Source: Mucilaginibacter sp. | Lineage (GTDB): Bacteria > Bacteroidota > Bacteroidia > Sphingobacteriales > Sphingobacteriaceae | DNA length: 40,505 bases | Reading direction: 5' to 3' | Assembly (NCBI RefSeq): GCF_028288225.1 | Contig: NZ_JAQBOC010000050.1 | Location: 1 to 40,505, forward strand | Shown: piece by piece, positions 14,975-23,134 of the stretch | Position numbering within the stretch: position 1 is the first letter of the stretch | How the letters are laid out: the number at the start of each line of letters is the position of its first letter | Notes under the pieces: model-generated | The model's input: the letters and a program-made list of their open reading frames with translations, nothing else | Told to the model about the DNA's origin: nothing | Database searches by the model: none | Made by a program: the position numbers and the translations under genes

Positions 14975-15285
14975 AGGTATCAAACTTTAAAACCATTAAT
15001 AAATTGTGGTTTAATGAGCCAAATATAAAAATAGGTTTGATAAATATTGATTCTAAGCCAGAGGCGTTCGACAAATTGACGCCTCATCAAACGAAATAAA
15101 ATCGTTTCTTTTGTCATTTTGAAATATAAAATCCTGCAGAGTTTGAGGGGGAATGACAAGAAAAGGGGTGTCATGCTGAGGCACTCGAAGCATGCGGGCA
15201 AAGGCCTCAGCACCATGCTTAGCAAGCGGATAGGCCACTGCGCTCATCCTTCGAGCGCCTCAGGACACCCCTCTCTGTAATTCTA
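14975..15285. other. Intergenic region between GH43 and hydrolase genes
   Basis: 311 nt without a gene. It contains the family B palindrome (15164-15272, listed separately) and an AT-rich stretch upstream of the hydrolase start at 14975-15050. No clear TAnnTTTG box was found on the minus strand. Confidence 0.5.
15164..15272. repeat. Palindromic repeat, family B, copy 2 (inverted)
   Basis: Arms 15164-15194 and 15245-15272 pair apart from a 3-nt bulge (word CTGAGGCRCTCGAAG). The 50-nt core 15194-15243 is the reverse complement of copy 1's core with four differences. Arm sequences differ from copy 1 (GCRC replaces CTTG) in both arms together. Confidence 0.85.
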
Positions 15286-17034
15286 TTATTCCACTTTCAT
15301 AACCTTTGTACGCTCCGATACCCCGTTCTCATTAATCGCTTCTATCTGGAAGTAATATGGCATGTTTTTATCCATCGCTTTGAAGTAGTACTCATTAGCA
15401 GTATGGATCATTATGCAGTTATAAAGTTTATCGGGAGCTGTGCCGGTGTAAATATTGTAGGCAAAGGCGTTATCAACCGTTTGCCACTTTATCCATGCGC
15501 TGCGTTTATCTTTTTCGGTACGTAAAACAATAAAGCTTTTAACAGTATCCGGCTTGCTTCCGCCGCCATTGCCGAATACACGCAGACCACTTACAGCAAA
15601 TTTTCCGGTTGGCATATGCACATTTTCCAGCTTAATATAACGTGCTTTTATTGGTGATGCCAGTTCGATATAATCATGCGGCACATCGGTTTTATTTTTG
15701 CTTTTATCGGCCAATACCTTCCACTTTTTATTATCTGATGAGTAATATAATTTGTACTGTGTATAAGTGTCTGTTGTTTTACCTAAAATGGTTGCATCCT
15801 GGTCGGCGTAGTTTATTTGTACTGCGTTTACGGTGCTTTCATTGCCAAGATCAGTTGCTATCCATTCGCCGACATTTGCTGTTTTGGCGCTCCAGTAGGT
15901 CTTTATACTTTCGTCAACCGCGTTGTTTGGCAGGTAACCGCCCAGGGTCGATGATACCCAAACCGGTTTATTATAGTTCAACAGCATCCAACCGGTAAAG
16001 CGGCTTTTTAAATGATCCTCTTTTCCCTCGGGCAAATAAGTTGGGTAATCGCCAAAAGCGGTATTGCTGTACATTACACCATCCTTATCAAAACCTGTTG
16101 GCCAGATGCCGAGCCTGCGTTCAAAGCTGTTTTTAACGCCAATAACTATGGTTGCTATGTGCCAGTAATTGCCCCAGGCATCGGTATAGGTGCTGCCATG
16201 CCCTGCGCCGCGGGCAAAGCCACCGGGCTTGTAACTAAACGGCATGCTCTGCGGTGTAAAAGGCCCAAGCGGACTATCGCCTACCACTACCCCATCGGCA
16301 TAGCCGCTAAATTCGGTACCGGGGGCGCCGTATTGGAGATAATACTTGCCATTATTTTTTGTCATCCAGGCGCCTTCAATAAAGGGATCCAGGAAAGTAT
16401 CATCCAAATACTCGCCAAAGCGCTGCCAGCCGTAGCGGAACGGCTGCAGAAAGTACATTTCTTTACGGTAAGCTTTTAAATGAAACGTTTTGGGGTCAAT
16501 CTCAGCACCATACAATGGATAAGTATTGCTGCTGCCGTTATACATATACAGCTTGCCGTCATCATCCCTGAAAAAATCAGGATCCCAGCCGCCGGGCTCA
16601 AACTCGTGGATCGCTTCCTTCCATTCATTGGCCTTGGGGTTTGTGCTCATCCAGATCGGAAAGTTTGCCGAATAAGTTGAACCAAATACCATCAGCGTAT
16701 CACCCTGCACCCAAACTGCCGGCGCGCACAGATCATCATAAACTTTATGCTCGGGCCTTAAAAAATGGCGGAAAACAAAATTCCAATGATACATGTCATG
16801 GCTCCACCAGTAACCCCATTGGTTGGTTGAAAACAGGTAGTAATCACCTTTGTACATAGTTATCACCGGGTCGGCGGTGGCACGGTGCTTGCCTTCGGTT
16901 GCAAAATTGGGAATTGGGGTATAACCGTAATCAATATTTATTGGGTTACAGTACGTTTTTTGTTTTTGCTGCGCGATGGAAGCTTCAGATAAAAACAGAC
17001 TTATAAATAAGCAAATAATGATACACCTCTTCAT
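15286..17034 (-). CDS. Glycoside hydrolase family 43 with F5/8-type C and Fn3-like domains
   Basis: A 582-residue secreted enzyme (signal peptide LFISLFLSEASIAQQ). Residues about 28-340 form the five-bladed GH43 propeller, with the expected inverting triad: D55 (ATADPVI, general base), D151 (GGWDPDFF, pKa modulator) and E220 (DPFIEGAW, general acid). Residues about 350-485 look like a discoidin/F5-8C carbohydrate-binding module (GEWIATDLGNES, ARYIKLENV), and about 495-582 like a fibronectin type III fold (WIKWQTVDNAFAYNIY, YYFQIEAINENG). GH43 enzymes act on arabinan, xylan or galactan side chains; the exact linkage cannot be read. It is downstream of the two GH144-like genes in the same direction. 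Confidence 0.92.
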   Translation of the reverse strand: MKRCIIICLFISLFLSEASIAQQKQKTYCNPINIDYGYTPIPNFATEGKHRATADPVITMYKGDYYLFSTNQWGYWWSHDMYHWNFVFRHFLRPEHKVYDDLCAPAVWVQGDTLMVFGSTYSANFPIWMSTNPKANEWKEAIHEFEPGGWDPDFFRDDDGKLYMYNGSSNTYPLYGAEIDPKTFHLKAYRKEMYFLQPFRYGWQRFGEYLDDTFLDPFIEGAWMTKNNGKYYLQYGAPGTEFSGYADGVVVGDSPLGPFTPQSMPFSYKPGGFARGAGHGSTYTDAWGNYWHIATIVIGVKNSFERRLGIWPTGFDKDGVMYSNTAFGDYPTYLPEGKEDHLKSRFTGWMLLNYNKPVWVSSTLGGYLPNNAVDESIKTYWSAKTANVGEWIATDLGNESTVNAVQINYADQDATILGKTTDTYTQYKLYYSSDNKKWKVLADKSKNKTDVPHDYIELASPIKARYIKLENVHMPTGKFAVSGLRVFGNGGGSKPDTVKSFIVLRTEKDKRSAWIKWQTVDNAFAYNIYTGTAPDKLYNCIMIHTANEYYFKAMDKNMPYYFQIEAINENGVSERTKVMKVE

Positions 17035-17413
17035 TGTTTTATATAGATTGTTGTATTCTTTTGGGTGTTCCCGCCGATAGAAGCGGTCGCGCTATCCGTT
17101 CATACGCCTGCAGGCATTACGCGCAGGCCGGTATCCACTGCTATCGCTAACACGTTTTTTTAGTTCCCCTCCCTGGACGGCGCGTAAGGCTGTGTAGCGG
17201 CAGGGGTGGGTTCGTCGCCATACATTTACGTTAATTCATTGGCGTAACACACCCCTCCACCCCTCTCAAGAAGGGAACCGCCTGGCCCTTCCTTTTTTTT
17301 CGTCTCCGCAGGGTCTCCTGAAAGGGACCCTGCGCCGCCAGACAAGTATTTTGCATTGTCTTACAGCGCAGGGTCCTCTGCGAGAGACCCTGCGGAAACA
17401 GTACGTATTATAA
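17035..17413. repeat. Three palindromic elements between GH144-like and GH43 genes
   Basis: 379 nt without a gene. An imperfect palindrome lies at about 17069-17150 (GCCGATAGAAGCGG with CACTGCTATCGC). A second lies at about 17163-17275 (GTTCCCCTCC...AGGGGTGG with ACCCCTCC...AGGGAAC). A third is at 17304-17398, where outer CCGCAGGGTCTC/GAGACCCTGCGG and inner GGGACCCTGCGC/GCGCAGGGTCC both pair. They could act as mRNA 3' stabilisers or partial terminators, separating GH43 expression from the genes upstream. Confidence 0.75.
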
Positions 17414-18754
17414 TTATTTCAATGCCGGACTTTGAAAATTAAGCTTTTTAAGGCCATTCTTTATCTCCGGGCAGCTCATAAATAAGTTCCAGATCAGGCC
17501 GCTGCGGTAATTTTCAATCATCACTACAATGGGTCCCTGGTCTATCGCAAGATACGATTTTGCATACCAATTATGCGATTCGCTGAAAGCATCGGTAAAT
17601 CCATAATCGCCCCAGATCTTATCACCCAGATCATAGTAAAAATGACGGAGCGCCTTCATAGAATATTCCGGCGTATACGGGAATGCAGACAGGGCTGCCG
17701 TAGGTGTTATTACACCCAGGTCATTATTCGGCGCATGGGCATTATACCCTTCAAAGTTATCGCTTGCAGTTAATCCCCAACAGTTTTCACCATAGCCTTT
17801 ATATTTTTTAGGGTTATCAACGCAATAATCATGATTGATGAGGGTATGATTTAAATTCTGCTCCCAGTAATCAGCATATTGGTCTTTTAATCCTTTAGGG
17901 TTAAGTGCCTGGAATGTATATTGCGAAAAGAACAGCGGGCCGCCATAAGGAAAGCCTAATGGCAGTTTATGCCCATAATAAGTTTTTCCGTTAATAAAAA
18001 AGTCGCTTTGAGCCCATCCGCCGTGATACACGTTTGCACCAACAGGGTACCTATCAGCCGAAGCTGCCAGTACATAGGTAATCATGCACTCATTAAAGCC
18101 CCGGATAGGAAAGTTCATTGCCCAGCCATTGTTTGGCGACCAATGCCAGTACAGGTTATCCCTGCCATCGCGGGTAAACCAGTTCCACTCCATTTCGCTC
18201 CATAAATTATTTATCAGGCCGCGGATGCGGCCTTCTTTTTGGTTATTGGCATTAAAATATTGCCTGGCACATAAAAGGCCCTCAAAAAGGTAGGATGTTT
18301 CAACAATATCGGCCCCATCGTCTTTGCGGCCAAAAGGGATAACCTTGCCGGTTTCGCCATTAAGCCAATGCGGGAATGCGCCATGAAAAGAATCAGCTTT
18401 GCTTAAAAATAACAGCATTTTCAGCATCCGGTTAACCGCCTGCTCATGGGTGATCCATTTACGGTGATCTGCAACTATCATGGCCATAATTCCAAAACCC
18501 GAGCCACCTGTGGTAACTACTTCGGTGCCATAATCAAAGGCAATGTTGCTGCGCTCGCGGGCAAGGCCACTGGTTGGGTGCCCAAAATCCCAGAAATAAC
18601 GGAAAGTTTGCCGCTGTACAACATCCAGCAGGGCGCTGTCTGTAAGATTTTTAATTATTCCAACGGGTTTAATACTATCTTCTTTTGCAACCGGTTTTTG
18701 CGCCATGCAGTAAGTGGATAGTAAAATTAAAAGGGGAAGGATAGTTTTCTTCAT
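17414..18754 (-). CDS. GH144-like (PF10091 glycoamylase) glucanase, periplasmic
   Basis: A 446-residue protein with signal peptide (KKTILPLLILLSTYCMA); the sequence before its Cys does not make a good lipobox, so a soluble periplasmic enzyme is likely. Residues about 38-440 match the PF10091 (alpha/alpha)6 domain: YFWDFGHPTSGLARER, TTGGSGFGIMAM, HGAFPHWLNG, DDGADIVETSYL, LYWHWSPNNGW, WGLTASD, AIDQGPIVVMIENYRSG. Characterised PF10091 members of GH144 are endo-beta-1,2-glucanases; others remain unproven. It parallels the domain of the upstream lipoprotein gene but is clearly divergent, so it is an older paralogue. It probably finishes oligosaccharides after import. Confidence 0.88.
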   Translation of the reverse strand: MKKTILPLLILLSTYCMAQKPVAKEDSIKPVGIIKNLTDSALLDVVQRQTFRYFWDFGHPTSGLARERSNIAFDYGTEVVTTGGSGFGIMAMIVADHRKWITHEQAVNRMLKMLLFLSKADSFHGAFPHWLNGETGKVIPFGRKDDGADIVETSYLFEGLLCARQYFNANNQKEGRIRGLINNLWSEMEWNWFTRDGRDNLYWHWSPNNGWAMNFPIRGFNECMITYVLAASADRYPVGANVYHGGWAQSDFFINGKTYYGHKLPLGFPYGGPLFFSQYTFQALNPKGLKDQYADYWEQNLNHTLINHDYCVDNPKKYKGYGENCWGLTASDNFEGYNAHAPNNDLGVITPTAALSAFPYTPEYSMKALRHFYYDLGDKIWGDYGFTDAFSESHNWYAKSYLAIDQGPIVVMIENYRSGLIWNLFMSCPEIKNGLKKLNFQSPALK

Positions 18755-18895
18755 TGTAGTTGTTTATTCGTTATTATTGGTAACCATAGGCTTATTAGCC
18801 CCCTCTAAATCTCCCCCGGTAGGGGAGACTTTAGCTTCACTCTTTTTTATAAACTCCGTTTCCAGAGATCAAAAACCTTAATTACTTTTATTTTA

Positions 18896-19022
18896 TTCTG
18901 TCATTCGCACATCTGCATATTCGCACATCCGCACATCGTTATTCTGTCATCCGCACATCTGCATATTCGCACATCGTTATTCTGTCATTCGCACATCTGC
19001 ATATTCGCACATCTGCACATTG
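18896..19022 (-). repeat. Tandem repeat (GATGTGCGAATATGCA type) after stop codon
   Basis: Three tandem units of about 46, 38 and 46 nt, each starting TTCTGTCATTCGCACATC on the plus strand; within each unit TCGCACATC/TGCACATC words repeat every 8-9 nt. The array abuts the stop codon of the lipoprotein GH144-like gene. The spacer 18755-18895 holds only C-run palindrome fragments (18797-18830). Confidence 0.8.
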
Positions 19023-20696
19023 TTATAATTTCGGGCTGGTAAAGCCCAGATTTTTCATTCCTGTTTTTACTTCGGGACAGCTCATGAATAAATTCCATAA
19101 TAAGCCGCTCCTGTAGTTTTCTGTCATTATTATAATTGGCCCCTGGTCAATAGCCAGGTACGAATCTGCAAACCAAACACTGGTTAAATTAAAGGCATCA
19201 TAAAACCCATACTGCCCCCAGGTTTTATCGCCCAGTTTATAGTAAAAAAATTTTAAGGCCTGCATTGATTGCGTTGGCGTATAAGGCAACGAAGCAATTG
19301 CAGCTGTTGGTGCAATAACCCCGACATCATTAGTTGGCGAACTGGCCGTATAACCATTTTCAATATCGCTTGCTGTTAGTCCCCAGCAATCAGCACTGTA
19401 ACCGTTATGAGCCTGCGGATTAGCTATACAATAATTGTAATTGATCATGGTGTGCGCCTTGTTCTGCACATCGTAGCTGGTATAGGCATCTGCCAGACCA
19501 TTAGGATTGATCCCCAAAAATGAATATTGTGCAAAAAACAGCGGACCACCCTGCGGCGGCCCCAATGGCAATTTGACACCGAAATAAGTATTGCCATTTT
19601 TTATTGCCCCGTTAAGCGCCCAGCCATTATCATAAACAATTTTTGGGATAGCATGCGTGGTTGACGATGCACCTAAAACATAAGTTATCAATGCTTCGTC
19701 CCAGCCGTTAACCTGCATATTGGTTGACCATGCGTAGTTTGGGCTCCAATGCCAGAATAAAGTATTCTGGCTGTTTTGCCTGAACCAATCCCACTCCACA
19801 TTATTCCAAAGAATGTTTATATCAGCCCTTAGTTTGGTTTCATCTGCTCCGGCGCCATTAAAATACTGGCGCACGGTTAAAAGACCTTGCATCAAGTATG
19901 AAGTTTCAACCAGGTCGGCACCGTCATCCTGTGTGCTGAATGGCACCACTGCCCCGGTAGCGCCATTCATCCAATGCGGGAAAGCCCCGTGAAACTTTTG
20001 CGCCGTATTTTTTAAAAACGATACGATCTTTTGCATCCGGGCTAAACCATCGGCCCTGGTTATAAAATTCCGGTTAACACCTGTAACAATGGCCATCACT
20101 CCAAAGCCTGAACCACCGGTGGTTACTACATCACCGGAAGTATTACGCTCGCGCGCCAGGCCGCTTGTGGGATGGCCAAAATCCCAGAAATATTTAAGGG
20201 TTTGTTTCTCGACAAGATCAAGCAATTGATCATCAGAAATCACCGGAAATTTATTGGTTGAGTCAATAGCAGTAATAAGCTTTATAGTTAACGAAGATGC
20301 AAGTGATGCATTTTTTGATGATTGCAGGCCGGTTGAGACATCCAGTGAATATTGTGTAATTGGCTGTAATGCCAAAGGACTTATAACCACGGTACTATCG
20401 TTATTCTCGTACGTAGCGTTGTAAGCAGCTACCACCCCTGATTTATTTTTCAGGCTGATGCTGTTTGCGATAGAGGTATGATTTACGGGTGCTGTGAACG
20501 AGAGCTTAATTACCGGTCGGGTGTTTACACTTGTGTAATTAAACCCGTTATAAAGCCCGTTAACTTTTAGTGAATTAAAACTAAAGGATTCTGGTGTGGG
20601 TACAACAGGTTGCTGAGGCGTTATTATTTTTTCTTTACCGCATGATATTATAATCACCAACACTAATAACCAGCTATAAACTTTTAAATATTTCAT
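19023..20696 (-). CDS. GH144-like (PF10091) glucanase lipoprotein with N-terminal Ig-like domain
   Basis: A 557-residue lipoprotein: MKYLKVYSWLLVLVIIISC ends in a lipobox (IISC followed by GKEK). The start was set at ATG 20696; the longer frame to 20807 would run through a terminator and the previous gene. Residues about 35-155 look like a bacterial Ig-like domain (SFTAPVNHTSIANSISLKN, SPLALQPITQYSLDVS). Residues about 165-550 form the PF10091 catalytic domain (YFWDFGHPTSGLARER, GGSGFGVMAI, HGAFPHWMNG, DDGADLVETSYL, FWHWSPNYAW, YLAIDQGPIIIM). It is probably surface-attached and makes the first cuts in the polymer, beta-1,2-glucan being the best-known GH144 substrate. A terminator hairpin separates it from the LamG gene. 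Confidence 0.88.
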   Translation of the reverse strand: MKYLKVYSWLLVLVIIISCGKEKIITPQQPVVPTPESFSFNSLKVNGLYNGFNYTSVNTRPVIKLSFTAPVNHTSIANSISLKNKSGVVAAYNATYENNDSTVVISPLALQPITQYSLDVSTGLQSSKNASLASSLTIKLITAIDSTNKFPVISDDQLLDLVEKQTLKYFWDFGHPTSGLARERNTSGDVVTTGGSGFGVMAIVTGVNRNFITRADGLARMQKIVSFLKNTAQKFHGAFPHWMNGATGAVVPFSTQDDGADLVETSYLMQGLLTVRQYFNGAGADETKLRADINILWNNVEWDWFRQNSQNTLFWHWSPNYAWSTNMQVNGWDEALITYVLGASSTTHAIPKIVYDNGWALNGAIKNGNTYFGVKLPLGPPQGGPLFFAQYSFLGINPNGLADAYTSYDVQNKAHTMINYNYCIANPQAHNGYSADCWGLTASDIENGYTASSPTNDVGVIAPTAAIASLPYTPTQSMQALKFFYYKLGDKTWGQYGFYDAFNLTSVWFADSYLAIDQGPIIIMTENYRSGLLWNLFMSCPEVKTGMKNLGFTSPKL

Positions 20697-20736
20697 GCCT
20701 GAATTAAATATACCGAATGGCCCCTCGTTAAAATTT

Positions 20737-20771
20737 AAAAAAAGAGGCTGCCCAAAAATCCGGGCAACCTC
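20737..20771 (-). terminator. Rho-independent terminator after LamG lipoprotein gene
   Basis: A 10-bp stem (20744-20753 with 20762-20771, one G-T pair; GAGGTTGCCC/GGGCAGCCTC) is followed on the minus strand by seven T (20743-20737). It begins 17 nt after the LamG gene stop and lies 41 nt before the next gene start, so it should reduce GH gene expression relative to susCD. Confidence 0.85.
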
Positions 20772-20787
20772 ATAATCAATCAACTGT

Positions 20788-21621
20788 TTATTTCCCACGG
20801 CCCTCAAGGCCTATAATTGCACCGACCTGAGAATCAGTTAGTGCTTTGTTGTAAATTCTAACTTCGTCTATCTGGCCTGTCAAATAGCTTGCCCAATCTT
20901 GTGCCCCTGTGGCTGAAGTAAGGCTCGGACTTGTCTGAAACTGAACACAGCCGAAGGCCATTTTACCTACATTATTAAACGTTAAATTACCAGTAAGACC
21001 ACCTACCGTTCCGGAAGATACCTTTGACCCGTTGATGTACAATGTAGCAATTGAAGTTGCTCCATCATATGAAACCGCAAGATTAACCCATTTGTTAAAG
21101 AGATTCTGAAGGTTATCAACGGCAAGGGTGTTGTCTGTTTCACCGTTTGCGATATGTATGCGTACTTTCCCGTTATCATTGGTACTTCCATTTTCAAAAA
21201 ACACCTCAATATTACCCCAAAAGGCACTTGATTTTGAAAGTGTAAAAATCCCGATAATTCCGGAGCCCGGAGGCGCTGAATTATACCATTCGGTTACAGT
21301 AAAGCTCTTCATTGAAGCAACAGCTGCCGGCACATCGGCTAAAGCATAACTATGTAGCGCTCCCTGCAATGCTTGTCTTTCAAAGCCTGTACCAAATGTG
21401 GTTCCGGTTGCTGTACCTGCACTCCCGGAAACACTATCAATAAGGTTTCCATCAAATGACCAATATGCTACCAAGTTTTCTTTTGCAATTTCTTTAACGC
21501 TTGTATACCCTCCAACGCTTAACGGCGGCGCATATGATTTGGGATCAAACGCCTTTCGGCAGGATGATAAGCCCACGCTGATAAACATAACAGCTATTAT
21601 ATAAATATTTAATTTTTTCAT
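20788..21621 (-). CDS. LamG-domain surface lipoprotein (putative glycan-binding protein)
   Basis: A 277-residue lipoprotein with leader KKLNIYIIAVMFISVGLSSC (lipobox LSSC). After a short linker (residues 30-45), residues about 48-270 form a concanavalin-A-like LamG fold: LVAYWSFDGNLIDSVSG, SFTVTEWYN, WVNLAVSYDGATSIATLYING and GQIDEVRIYNKALTDSQV, the usual C-terminal LamG signature. In this position, directly after susD, many Bacteroidota loci encode a surface glycan-binding protein; that role is inferred. It lacks obvious glycosidase residues. It lies 20 nt after susD and ends at a strong terminator. Confidence 0.88.
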   Translation of the reverse strand: MKKLNIYIIAVMFISVGLSSCRKAFDPKSYAPPLSVGGYTSVKEIAKENLVAYWSFDGNLIDSVSGSAGTATGTTFGTGFERQALQGALHSYALADVPAAVASMKSFTVTEWYNSAPPGSGIIGIFTLSKSSAFWGNIEVFFENGSTNDNGKVRIHIANGETDNTLAVDNLQNLFNKWVNLAVSYDGATSIATLYINGSKVSSGTVGGLTGNLTFNNVGKMAFGCVQFQTSPSLTSATGAQDWASYLTGQIDEVRIYNKALTDSQVGAIIGLEGRGK

Positions 21622-21641
21622 AATTGATTATAATTTAATTA

Positions 21642-23123
21642 TTAATAACCTGGGTTTTGAGTCAACGTTCCTGCACTCAAATCAATCTCGTTTTGTGGGA
21701 TAGGCCAAACTTCATTTTTATTTTCCTTCCATCCTTTTGGCCCAAAAACTTCTTTACCACGTCCCTGGCGTATAACATCAAAATAGCGGTCAAATTCCAT
21801 TGCCAGTTCTACTCTCCGCTCATGCCATATAGCAGCGCGTAAGGCAGCCTGATCTGTAGTTGTTACCTGTGGAAGAATTGCTGCGTTACCACTCCTTGCA
21901 CGGGCCCTAACTTTTTCAAGAGAGGCTAAAGCCAGGGTAGGATTGGCTAATTCATTAGCTGCTTCTGCATTCATTAGCAACACTTCAGCAAAGCGGATCA
22001 CTCTTATATTTTGCTGGCAGCCTTCGTTATAACCGGGATGAAATTGACTAAATGGCACATATGATTTGTAGTTGTACATAGGATTGTCACCATCGGCAGG
22101 GATAGCATCACCTTCCACTGTGCTAACCCCTCTGAAAATTATTGTGCCGTTTTTACGCGGATCACCCGGCTCAAATTCGGCAACAAGGCTTGGTGTAGGC
22201 ACGTTAAAGCCCCAGCCACCGCCGGTAACTCCGCGCACACCCTGAACCTGTGAATATTGTGAATTAGAAGCAGCGCTATTACCATCAACGTAAGCACATT
22301 GAATTTCAAATACCGATTCAGAATTATTTTCATTTTCAGTTCTGAACTGTTTTTCGAAATTAGGGAACAATGAATAGCCAAGGCCCATAACCTGGTTAGT
22401 AAGGTTTAGCACGTCGTTCCATTTTTTCTGGTACATAGCTACTTTAGCATGCAAAGCTAAAGCTGCTCCTTTTGTGATACGGCCCAGGTTGGTGGCGTCA
22501 TATGTTTGAGGCAATACGGCGGCGGCATCGGTTAAATCTGCTTCAATTGCTGCCCATACCTGTGCTTTCGGACTTCGGGGTATGTTATATTCAGTCGCAT
22601 TTTTAGGCAAATGCAAACGCAACGGCACATCTCCAAAAGCCCTTACCAGCCTAAAATAAGCATAAGCTCTCATAAATTTAACTTCTGCAAGGTAGCGTGA
22701 CTTTAAATTTGCATCCATGCTGATGCCAGGTACATTATCAAGCACCTGGTTGCAAAGATTTATGGCTTTATACTTTCCTCCCCAAAAATCAGCGATCTGC
22801 CCTTCTGTAGAAGAAGCAGTAAAAGTGTCAAAATCATTCATATATGATGCATCATCAGGACTGCTTCCTTTTTCAGCATCATCAGATCCCACGCTTTCAA
22901 GTGCAATAGGTGCAAAGGCAACATTTGTCCACTCATGCAAATCGGCATAAGCAGCATTTACAGCTTTATCAGCATCACTTGCAGTTTTCCAAAAAGTAAC
23001 TGCAGGAGGGGTTGCCTGCGGCGGCACATCCAAAAAGCTCTTTTTACAGCTTTGGGATAATATCAGCATTACAAAAAGACTAAATCCTAATGCTTTTTGT
23101 ATATAATTTTTTCTATTCTTCAT
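21642..23123 (-). CDS. susD: SusD/RagB-family outer-membrane lipoprotein
   Basis: A 493-residue SusD homologue. The leader ends in lipobox LSQSC followed by KKSFLDVPPQ, the typical SusD start. An N-terminal TPR-rich SusD-like domain (SDADKAVNAAYADLHEW, RAYAYFRLVRAFGDVPL) and a C-terminal RagB domain (IRVIRFAEVLLMNAEAANEL, WHERRVELAMEFDRYFDVIR) are present in full. It sits on the SusC barrel and captures oligosaccharide. It is 11 nt downstream of susC, so it is almost certainly co-transcribed. Confidence 0.96.
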   Translation of the reverse strand: MKNRKNYIQKALGFSLFVMLILSQSCKKSFLDVPPQATPPAVTFWKTASDADKAVNAAYADLHEWTNVAFAPIALESVGSDDAEKGSSPDDASYMNDFDTFTASSTEGQIADFWGGKYKAINLCNQVLDNVPGISMDANLKSRYLAEVKFMRAYAYFRLVRAFGDVPLRLHLPKNATEYNIPRSPKAQVWAAIEADLTDAAAVLPQTYDATNLGRITKGAALALHAKVAMYQKKWNDVLNLTNQVMGLGYSLFPNFEKQFRTENENNSESVFEIQCAYVDGNSAASNSQYSQVQGVRGVTGGGWGFNVPTPSLVAEFEPGDPRKNGTIIFRGVSTVEGDAIPADGDNPMYNYKSYVPFSQFHPGYNEGCQQNIRVIRFAEVLLMNAEAANELANPTLALASLEKVRARARSGNAAILPQVTTTDQAALRAAIWHERRVELAMEFDRYFDVIRQGRGKEVFGPKGWKENKNEVWPIPQNEIDLSAGTLTQNPGY

Positions 23124-23134
23124 CTTTATTCCGA

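Noticed and set aside
18896..19022. Possible CRISPR array
   Set aside because: Units are tandem and nearly identical along their whole length, without unique spacers, and no cas genes are present.
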